Source: UBA7957 sp965222695 (lineage in GTDB: Bacteria; Pseudomonadota; Gammaproteobacteria; Granulosicoccales; Granulosicoccaceae). Taken from it: 64,000 bases of DNA. Below the pieces are notes generated by a model. That model did not search any database. It had not been told where the DNA came from and was given only the letters and a program-made list of their open reading frames with translations. The DNA is taken from the NCBI GenBank assembly GCA_965222695.1, contig OZ244967.1, positions 4,340,001-4,404,000 of the forward strand. Direction: 5' to 3'. This document shows positions 9,601-15,808 of the stretch, in pieces (within the stretch, counting starts at the first letter, position 1; each line of letters begins with the position of its first letter). A program made the translations under genes and the position numbers.

Positions 9601-10241
9601 CATATTTACAGATTTTAGACTCTCACAGTGGAATTAATACAACAGTGATTAAGGAGCGTCTTGCCAATGATCCGGAAGCATTTTGTGAAATCATACGAAT
9701 GCTTTATCGATCTGAGAAAACTGAAGTTCAGGACGAAGAAAACAAAAAATATCCTAAATCTGCAATTTCTAATGCCTGGGAACTTTTACGCCGCTGGGAT
9801 CTGCCGCCTGGTCTTCATCAAGACGGAAACTTTTCGGAGAACGAGTTTAATGCATGGTATGACGTAGTGAGTGTCCGAAGTGAAGAGACAGGCCATCTTG
9901 AAATCGCTGTGCAAAAAGTAGGAGAAGTTTTGTTTTATGCTCCACCGGATCCTAAAGGTCTCTGGATCATGCGGTCAGTAGCAGAAGTATTAAATGCATC
10001 TGATGCCGACCGCATGCGAAGAGGTTTTCAGTCTGAGATCTTTAATTCGCGTGGGGTTCATACGATTGATCCATCTGGAAAACCGGAGCGAGATTTAGCG
10101 GCAAAGTGGAGAGAACGAGCTAACGAGATCGAAAATGAAGGATTTTCTCGATTCGCTGCCACGCTGCGTGAAGTTTCCGAATCCTATGAGCGTGAAGCAG
10201 AGAGTGTAATTGACAGACATGGGACATTTGAAGACCATTAG
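6639..10241 (+). CDS. PD-(D/E)XK-like nuclease fused to a large alpha-helical region (candidate defence protein)
   Basis: This 1200-residue single protein begins with a domain typical of DUF4297/Cap4-like dsDNA nucleases. It shows a glycine run (STGGGG) leading into an acidic residue (E40), an Asp pair in FQTDDVIVF (D80/D81), and a QIK triad element (Q100-x-K102), in the order and spacing expected of a PD-(D/E)XK active site. I see no Walker A motif, so it does not look like a STAND/NACHT ATPase. Residues about 290-1150 are Trp- and Leu-rich helices resembling a repeat scaffold, with recurring 'LLPW', 'LLNLLP' and 'LLWALEGLAW'-like segments. It stands alone with its own promoter region. A single-gene anti-phage effector is the inferred role; the nuclease call is moderately firm and the defence role is inference. 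Confidence 0.6.
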   Translation: MTEQNKNQGSLPEIERASLNDREKQLSNPFSTGGGGPHFESNIQASFVLLMLTGGCVPCLPCHPIKKIKVQGRFAGFQTDDVIVFTQGNSNDECHKLLGQIKHSIKITNNNSVFSDVIFSAWKDFNNPEIFTQGKDVLALITGPLSATDTYDVRTILEWARDAENASELFEKVEKTHFSSDTKRKRLDAFRTNIKKAAGNNDVSDDEVFEFLKHFHLVGYDLDIKSGVTLALLHSLIGQYSHNDVWSIWGKLIHEVQSANQNAGTISLDNISDEIRAHFRERKRETMPPEFNTRATQRVPQSSISQEKAETLVYAVLLGGWREDNESDVAVVKSFVDDFDSWMNNARDILQEPDSPLILKNGYWRVIDRTELWVSLGPRVFDTHLDKFESIAIKVLSEIDSQFDMPAGERYAASIYGKILKFSPQLRRGVVEALALLGNRSDTLSHCSKEKPSTVVFRTINAVFENADWQLWGSLNDLLPEFAEASPPEFLNVVEQSLRVTPCPFDELFAQEGTGYFGGTNYLTGLLWALEGLAWSEDYLVRVSVMLTELATRDPGGQWRNRPVNSLTEILLPWYPQTLASFEKRIVVIKTIQREAPPIAWKLLINLLPNQYQISSGTHKPKWCDVVSQDWVPKVTNEDYWFQITEYAKLTVEMACDDFIRLSELVKFLDQLPEESFAAVLEHLSTDYITNLSEEERMPLWLNLTDFTRKHRRFSTAKWALSGNEVTKIETVAEILQPQSLEGRYQRYFSNEDYQLYDENGNWEEQRENLEDQRNQAVREIFEASNLEGVINFIDSVKAPESVGRALGTVADNDIDSQLLPAFLSTESEKYQEFIRGFVWSRYQHQEWRWVDTLDRTDWNVQQSRQLLVYLPFDTPTWKRVTEWLNDSESLYWQSVPVDIHQADSDPLIAIDKFLDVSRPHAAIRCLYYRLFKKYPLDIDRTVKALLDAVNSPETVDNMDVYHIQQLIEALQNNSETDQDDLFSIEWAYLQILDSHSGINTTVIKERLANDPEAFCEIIRMLYRSEKTEVQDEENKKYPKSAISNAWELLRRWDLPPGLHQDGNFSENEFNAWYDVVSVRSEETGHLEIAVQKVGEVLFYAPPDPKGLWIMRSVAEVLNASDADRMRRGFQSEIFNSRGVHTIDPSGKPERDLAAKWRERANEIENEGFSRFAATLREVSESYEREAESVIDRHGTFEDH

Positions 10242-10349
10242 AACAATCATAGGTTGAGCGATTTTTTCCCTGCAATGGTCATACACGAGCTCGACTAAAC
10301 AGACTGGTTTATTGTTGACTATATGCCGTCAACTTGTGATGGTGATTAA

Positions 10350-10571
10350 TTGGCGCTTACAAAACGTAATGTCAAAACAGTAAAGACGCCGATTTTGAGT
10401 GCGCTGGACGTAGAACGCTTCTTTGGTTCTATTGCCTTTGATACTGTGACCAAGCAGGCGCACCAAATGGCCGCTCATGAATCACCGCGGACGACAAAAC
10501 TCTGCGACAGACGCAGTGAGACTGTTTCCCTTGATGAAGTAGTGCGGATTAATTTATATGTTGGAGTGTAG
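10350..10571 (+). pseudogene. Tyrosine recombinase (phage-type integrase) C-terminal remnant, catalytic Tyr replaced by Cys
   Basis: The last 40 or so residues of this 73-codon frame match the end of Xer/phage-type integrases: the pattern QMAAHESPRTTKLxDRRS, then VSLDEVVRINL. In active enzymes x is the nucleophilic Tyr; here the codon is TGC (Cys), one transition from TAC. The N-terminal core-binding and most of the catalytic domain (Arg, Lys and His boxes) are absent; the first 25-30 codons are unrelated. The only upstream start is a TTG with no Shine-Dalgarno. I read it as the dead tail of an integrase from an earlier insertion, marking an old junction inside the island. Confidence 0.62.
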
Positions 10572-10766
10572 ATGTCTGATCATTGGAGAGAAGAATCACG
10601 GCGCCTGATTCTACAGATTGAGCAGGCAGAAGAAGAGATGCGTAAACTAGGCGATAATGTTGTTGATATCCTCCAGGTTCGCATCGAAAGGGATAAGAAA
10701 AAAATTCAGGAGATCTTTGGTACATCAATACGCGTAGTGGAGAAAATTGAGCAAAGTGATGACTGA
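10572..10766 (+). CDS. Small coiled-coil protein of unknown function
   Basis: This 64-residue, highly charged helical protein starts immediately after the TAG of the integrase remnant (zero gap). Heptad-like spacing of Leu, Ile and Val along its length suggests a coiled coil. Small helical genes immediately downstream of integrases are common, so it may have been the companion of the lost integrase. No family is recognised. Its stop overlaps the start of the next tiny frame, so the two may be translationally coupled. Confidence 0.4.
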   Translation: MSDHWREESRRLILQIEQAEEEMRKLGDNVVDILQVRIERDKKKIQEIFGTSIRVVEKIEQSDD

Positions 10767-10875
10767 TTGCAATGATGATGAAACTGAGGCTCTGAACATG
10801 TCTCCATCAATGCGAGAGATTGTAAAGGAAGTAAAAGCAGGGAAGCAGGAACCAGGTGAGATCTTTTTTTGTTGA
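10759..10875 (+). CDS. Tiny 38-residue open frame, probably a truncated gene
   Basis: An ATG at 10759 overlaps the stop of the 64-residue gene by 8 nt and runs 38 codons to a TGA at 10873-10875. Residues 13-32 (NMSPSMREIVKEVKAGKQEP) are polar and helical, like the start of a longer protein, and the frame ends abruptly at a run of Ts. It may be the 5' end of a gene lost when the neighbouring IS debris arose. It has no recognised family; expression is uncertain. Confidence 0.25.
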   Translation: MTDCNDDETEALNMSPSMREIVKEVKAGKQEPGEIFFC

Positions 10876-11133
10876 CGCACAAATGTTGTGCTTTCTTAGC
10901 AATCTTATCGAGTAAGAGTGGCGATTTATAAATCAAGTTTCTTCACGATTGGGCCAGGGTAAGTGACGGGGATTTTTGCTATCTGTTCTTCAAGAGGTAG
11001 TTTGGCCAGGTACCAGGGCAGGGCACCTCTTCTTGTACGTACAAGAGGATTGAATCGTCTCACCTGTGGCCGATCTTTCTTGATACTTTTTATAGTCCGC
11101 ATAACTTGAAGAGTGTGAGGCCTATAACTGTTC

Positions 11134-11262
11134 TGGTCAACTAAAACCGGACACTTTTTTTAGAGAACTTTCATAGTTCATAGGTGGCTGATCACTGTTG
11201 CTCGAATGTAGTCTCTCAGAGTTGTAGTATCTCATGTAGGCCGCCACATCTTTTCTTATATG
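11134..11262 (-). pseudogene. IS3-family transposase 3' remnant with terminal inverted repeat
   Basis: Read on the minus strand, the frame gives RKDVAAYMRYYNSERLHSSN, then QPPMNYESSLKK and a stop at 11137-11139. This is the standard C-terminal end of an IS3-family OrfB transposase ('YNxxRLHS', 'PxxYE'). The stop sits inside a sequence on the plus strand starting TGGTCAACTAAAACCGGACA, a typical IS3 terminal repeat. Upstream of about 11262 the frame meets a stop, and no DDE residues remain. The stretch 10876-11133 before it has no convincing gene. Confidence 0.7.
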
Positions 11263-11364
11263 TTATCGTGTTGGCTGTGCAATCTTGAATAGCCAATCGT
11301 GTTTAAGGCTTCTAAAAAATCGTATCGAGAACACCGATTCCGTTCCATCGGTAGAAATACCCAA

Positions 11365-12348
11365 ATGACGGACCTACACCAATACGCAAATATTCTTACA
11401 CTTTATGAAAGTGCAGAGCACACTCACCCTAATGCGTTTGCCAGACGATGTTTTAATGCCTTGCATGCGCATGTGCGATTCGAAACCGGCACGCTTCTCT
11501 CGCTCGACGCCTCATACATTCCCAATGGTGCCTATCTCAACGATGTTCCATCTACAGTCGTTGCACGTTACTTCGATGTTGTTGCAGGTACTGATGTTCA
11601 GGACGATTATTTCCACGAACTTGAAATACAATCAGAATGCGCCATTAACTCCATAGACATGTTTGATGCTGATGAGTATTGGCAGACAGATATTTTCAAA
11701 GATTTTTACTTACCGTACCGCTTTGTTCATCAACTGGGGATATCAGTTCCGATAGGTATAAGTGGCTATCGCGCAAACCTGTACATCGACCGAGGGCATT
11801 TTGACGATGCTTTTTCGGAGAAGGAACGCACGCAAGCCGAAATTCTTTTGCGGCATGTGATGCGTGCTCTGCGCTTTAACCTCACACAGTGGTTTACGAT
11901 TGCACTTACACCCCAAAAGAATACAGCTTACGCCGTTTCTGATCAGCATGGAAAGATCCTTCTAGCTCAAGCGCAGTTTTGGAATATCACTGATTATGCG
12001 TGGCGTAAAAAGATTATCTACAATCTACGTATGCTTCCTTTTGTCCGCGAGACGTATTCGTCTTCAGATATATTGTATGAAAGTGATGGGATCACCGTTA
12101 CCGGCGAGGCGCTAGGTGCATACGTATTACTGAAAGTCGTGAAAAAGACAAAACTGCAAGAGCGCTACTTAGAGCTTCTTACGCCACACGAACGCCGGGT
12201 TGCTGAACTCATAGCGCACGGATACACCTACAAAGAGATTGCGGAATTATTGAGTAAGTCTTATTCAACAGCAAAGAATCAGGCGGAAAGTATTCGTAAA
12301 AAACTGCATCTTAAGAATACGAAAGCGCTTTACAAGTTGTTTGTTTAA
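11365..12348 (+). CDS. LuxR-family transcriptional regulator
   Basis: The start is taken at the ATG at 11365 (327 residues); a GTG at 11299 would add 22 residues inside the IS-remnant flank. Residues about 270-327 form a GerE/LuxR helix-turn-helix: ELLTPHERRVAELIAHGYTY, then KEIAELLSKS and KNQAESIRKKL. The N-terminal 200 residues look like a small-molecule or GAF-type sensor domain of unknown ligand; no autoinducer-binding motif or receiver domain is recognised. There is no LuxI synthase nearby. It precedes the secreted-protein pair at 12548-15631, a plausible but unproven target. Confidence 0.7.
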   Translation: MTDLHQYANILTLYESAEHTHPNAFARRCFNALHAHVRFETGTLLSLDASYIPNGAYLNDVPSTVVARYFDVVAGTDVQDDYFHELEIQSECAINSIDMFDADEYWQTDIFKDFYLPYRFVHQLGISVPIGISGYRANLYIDRGHFDDAFSEKERTQAEILLRHVMRALRFNLTQWFTIALTPQKNTAYAVSDQHGKILLAQAQFWNITDYAWRKKIIYNLRMLPFVRETYSSSDILYESDGITVTGEALGAYVLLKVVKKTKLQERYLELLTPHERRVAELIAHGYTYKEIAELLSKSYSTAKNQAESIRKKLHLKNTKALYKLFV

Positions 12349-12547
12349 AATAACTGAGATGGTGTAAATAGTTGTGAATGTGCCATTAAGGCTTTGAATA
12401 AAAAAATTTTGATCCGGGTTTGCCTAAATTCGATCGGGTCAGGTGCAACAAAAGTAAAAATTGACAATTGTCAAGAGCAATCAAATTAATTAGTTCAATT
12501 TGCTTTACTGTTGTACAATTAAAATTATGGGATTTAGATAATACAAT

Positions 12548-13483
12548 ATGAAATTTTCAATTATGACGGCAAAGAAAGCACTCTTCACAACACTTAGCAT
12601 TGGGCTACTTCTCATAACATTTTTCTACACAAAACAGGCTTTTCCTGAATCGTATGTAGAAAACTGCACCATTTCTGCAGCATCTACGTTTGAAATTCAA
12701 AACAAAAATGTAAACGTTGACCTGATTAATAGCGGAAGCGAAGAATTAGCCATTGACCGGATTTCTCTTGTATGGCCAGAGAGATTGGGGAATTTACAAA
12801 GCATTATTTTGTATGGAAAGTTTGTAAAGGGGGACCATTCTCCCGCAGAGCTTGTTTTGGACGAATCACAATTAGGTGATGCTAACAAAAGGGCAATGAA
12901 GGCAGGAGAGACTCAGACGCTTAAATTCCAGTTTAAAAATAACAACTCTGGGGCAACACCAGAAGAAATTGTTGCTGTTGTAGAGTTTGGTATAGGATGC
13001 AGTGTTGTAGTTAATCCGGGAAATCTGGACGTGTTGCCACCTGATCCAGGGCCTGCAAATGATCTTACACTAGAGGGTATTGATGCAGACAATGATGGCG
13101 TGAGAGATGATATTGAGCGGTGGATCTTAGAGGAATATCCAGAATCTGAAAGGGTAAGAGCTGCGCTAAGTCAGCAAGCAAAGGCTTTTGCTGAAGCTGT
13201 TGAAAATGCAGATACTGCAACTGAAGAAGAGCTTATTGCTTACGACGATAAAATAGTCAGCACGATAGATTGTATTTACAATCAATTTCCTGAAACCCTT
13301 TATGGTATTAAAGAAGCAAATCGGGCAGATTCCTTTCTGCAAGCTGAATTTTTAAATACTGCTGAACGGGGACTGGCATGGATAAAGGTTGCTGACGCTA
13401 CACCGAGTGGTACTTACCATGGCTTACCACCAGAACGCTATGCAGAACACTGTGATTTTAACCCTGAGGATATGGAGAATTAA
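12548..13483 (+). CDS. Secreted protein with a Ca-binding-type DADNDG motif
   Basis: This 311-residue protein has an N-terminal membrane/signal segment (residues about 10-31). The N-terminal domain (about 35-165) is a beta-sandwich-like region with a Cys pair (C40 and C157), ending in a proline-rich linker. The C-terminal domain opens with GIDADNDGVRDDIERWI, a thrombospondin-type-3-like calcium loop, then becomes helical with two Cys near residues 246 and 305. It sits 3 bp before the lipase-like gene and is almost certainly co-transcribed with it. A chaperone, anchor or cofactor for that enzyme is a reasonable guess; no specific function is known. Confidence 0.6.
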   Translation: MKFSIMTAKKALFTTLSIGLLLITFFYTKQAFPESYVENCTISAASTFEIQNKNVNVDLINSGSEELAIDRISLVWPERLGNLQSIILYGKFVKGDHSPAELVLDESQLGDANKRAMKAGETQTLKFQFKNNNSGATPEEIVAVVEFGIGCSVVVNPGNLDVLPPDPGPANDLTLEGIDADNDGVRDDIERWILEEYPESERVRAALSQQAKAFAEAVENADTATEEELIAYDDKIVSTIDCIYNQFPETLYGIKEANRADSFLQAEFLNTAERGLAWIKVADATPSGTYHGLPPERYAEHCDFNPEDMEN

Positions 13484-13486
13484 GAA

Positions 13487-15631
13487 TTGATATATCGGTT
13501 GGCTTTAATAATTTCACTTACTTTTTATTCATTAACAACTTTTTCTCAAAACACAGAAGAACCTGATTTTACTGGATGCCCTAGCGATGAACAACGCTAC
13601 GCGGTTTATTTTATAAATGGGATTCTTGTTAAGAAAAATGGCGCAAAGAAAACTAGAACTGTCTTAAGACATTTGGTTAGACAAGAAGCTGTTAAAAAAG
13701 GTGTATCACCGGGATGTGTTTTCGTTGGCTATAGTTATAACGAATCTAAAACCTTGAATGAAGGATCACCCTTTCATGATATTTATCAAGCATATTCTTC
13801 TGCTGTAGATCAAAACGGATTACCAGGATTTATAAAATTCCTCACAGAAAGCGCTAGATCTTGGAGCGAAGTTGAATCTTTTTTTGCTAATGATCCTCAA
13901 CGTGCACTTATTAGCCAAATAATTTCAAACGCACTTGAAGGAACAGAAAATATAGATCTACAAACAGATCAGGCTGTCGCTGAACACTATGCAGTATATG
14001 AACAAGTAATCAATGATTACAATGCTAATATTATTCTTGTAGGGCATTCACAAGGTAATTTTTTAGCTAATGACACTTACGCAAAAGCTGAAACAAAGGG
14101 CACCACTAACAGTTTCAGTGTTGTAGGTATAGCAACACCTTCAAGTTATGTTGCGCCGTTCCGCGTAACTGATAACCCAAAGGAGGATTATCCATATACA
14201 ACCAATCCAATTGACGCAATTAATGGTGTTCTTAACAACTTAGATGCAAATGATGAGTATCAACTGCCCTGTGTTATTTTACCGTCCACTAGATTGCAAA
14301 GTCTTTTAGGTATCTTTTGTCACCTTGCTGGTACCTATCTGGCAGTTGAGCCTTATAAAGAAAATATACTTAGTGATATATTTTCTGTTATTGATCAAAA
14401 CAGTTCTGAAGCAGAAAGAATCACAGACTTTAGCTCTACTTCTGCTGTAATAAATGAAGCGCTATTTTTTCGTGCTGGCATATACTTTACCGGTAGACTC
14501 TCTTCTTCTGGGCTATCAAAGGTGTATGAAGCATTAGGTGATGAAACCGCCCCAAAAAACCTTACTTCTATTAATCTTCTTGATTACACTATGAGTTCTT
14601 TGCGAGTGCATAACCAGCAGTTGTATGTTATTGGAAGAAATACAACTGAGTTAACTCACTCACTGTTTCGCTATCGAGGGGAGCCTATTGTTCCTTTTAA
14701 TTATGAAGCGGTATGCTTAGAAGGTGGATCATGTCCCACGACATTTTCACATATCACTACAGTAGCTGGCAAACTCATAGCTTTTATTAATACAGGGTCA
14801 ACGGTTGATGCCTATGTATTAAATGATGCAGGCACTGCCCTGAGACCGGTTACAGGAACTTTCGGTACTGAACTATTTGGGCATAGTGACTTTATAGAAG
14901 TAGGGGACAGGATATATTTCAAGGCTGGTAGTTCTGGTGGCACTGGAGTAAAAATCTGGAGTACAAATTCAGACTTCGTTGGTGCTAAGCTGGAAACAGA
15001 TACAAATCACTTCTACAAATCAAATGTGTCTATAGCTAACCTTACGGAGTTTAACGAAAAACTCTTCTTTACATCAAAAGAAGGGGGTGGTAGTTACGCA
15101 GTCAACCGGTTGTGGAGTTTAGGGCCAGATCTTGTTCTTCACTACGAAATGCCAGGAGGTTCGGCATTCCCAACTCGTGTATTTACGACAAATAACCGGC
15201 TGTATTTTACAATTGGACATAACAATCAGCTCATGTCCACAGATGGGACATTGGAAAATCAGGCGGTGTATACCGTTACGAAGGTGCTTGATGTTGCTGT
15301 TGTCGATGGCGTACTGCATTTTACGGCAGGCCTTAGAGGGGCAGCAGGGAATGGACCTACAAAACTATATCGTGTCTTAGAAAGCGGCTCTAGTGTAAGC
15401 ACAATTGAAGAACTTCACTCCTATGCAAAAGATATGAAAGGGTTGCGTGCGTGGGGAGGGGAGGCTTATTTCATAGACTCAAACTTAAAAAAGGTTGCAA
15501 CTGATGGAACTGTAGAGCCTGTAAATCCTGAAGGTGTGAGTGTACAGAAGATTGTTGTAAGTGATGACTCCGGGTTATATTTCCAGGCTACAGATCCAAG
15601 CAATGGCAATGAATTGTGGAAGCTTCAGTAA
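13487..15631 (+). CDS. Secreted lipase-like alpha/beta hydrolase fused to a beta-propeller-like domain
   Basis: This 714-residue protein starts at a TTG just after the stop of the upstream gene. A signal peptide (about residues 1-20) precedes an alpha/beta-hydrolase domain, about 25-310. It contains VGHSQGN with the nucleophile Ser188 and a preceding beta strand, and a YAVYFINGI stretch that would supply the oxyanion-hole region. Residues about 330-714 repeat short beta-strand units typical of a propeller ('RLWSLG', 'RLYFTIG', 'NELWKLQ' at the end). The probable role is an extracellular esterase/lipase with a substrate- or surface-binding propeller. The catalytic Asp and His are not assigned. 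Confidence 0.62.
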   Translation: MIYRLALIISLTFYSLTTFSQNTEEPDFTGCPSDEQRYAVYFINGILVKKNGAKKTRTVLRHLVRQEAVKKGVSPGCVFVGYSYNESKTLNEGSPFHDIYQAYSSAVDQNGLPGFIKFLTESARSWSEVESFFANDPQRALISQIISNALEGTENIDLQTDQAVAEHYAVYEQVINDYNANIILVGHSQGNFLANDTYAKAETKGTTNSFSVVGIATPSSYVAPFRVTDNPKEDYPYTTNPIDAINGVLNNLDANDEYQLPCVILPSTRLQSLLGIFCHLAGTYLAVEPYKENILSDIFSVIDQNSSEAERITDFSSTSAVINEALFFRAGIYFTGRLSSSGLSKVYEALGDETAPKNLTSINLLDYTMSSLRVHNQQLYVIGRNTTELTHSLFRYRGEPIVPFNYEAVCLEGGSCPTTFSHITTVAGKLIAFINTGSTVDAYVLNDAGTALRPVTGTFGTELFGHSDFIEVGDRIYFKAGSSGGTGVKIWSTNSDFVGAKLETDTNHFYKSNVSIANLTEFNEKLFFTSKEGGGSYAVNRLWSLGPDLVLHYEMPGGSAFPTRVFTTNNRLYFTIGHNNQLMSTDGTLENQAVYTVTKVLDVAVVDGVLHFTAGLRGAAGNGPTKLYRVLESGSSVSTIEELHSYAKDMKGLRAWGGEAYFIDSNLKKVATDGTVEPVNPEGVSVQKIVVSDDSGLYFQATDPSNGNELWKLQ

Positions 15632-15808
15632 GGATAGAAACACTAATAGCTTAACAGTCTGTATTCTAATCCGATGGTAGATGGAGAAAGCTTCAAGTCA
15701 TAGTTATGTGCCTGAAGAATGATCCAATTTTGTATTTTTATACAACGAAAGCTGGGTAATACAGAGCAAGTACTACAGATGTGGATTTATGCATAGGAGT
15801 TGGAGAAT

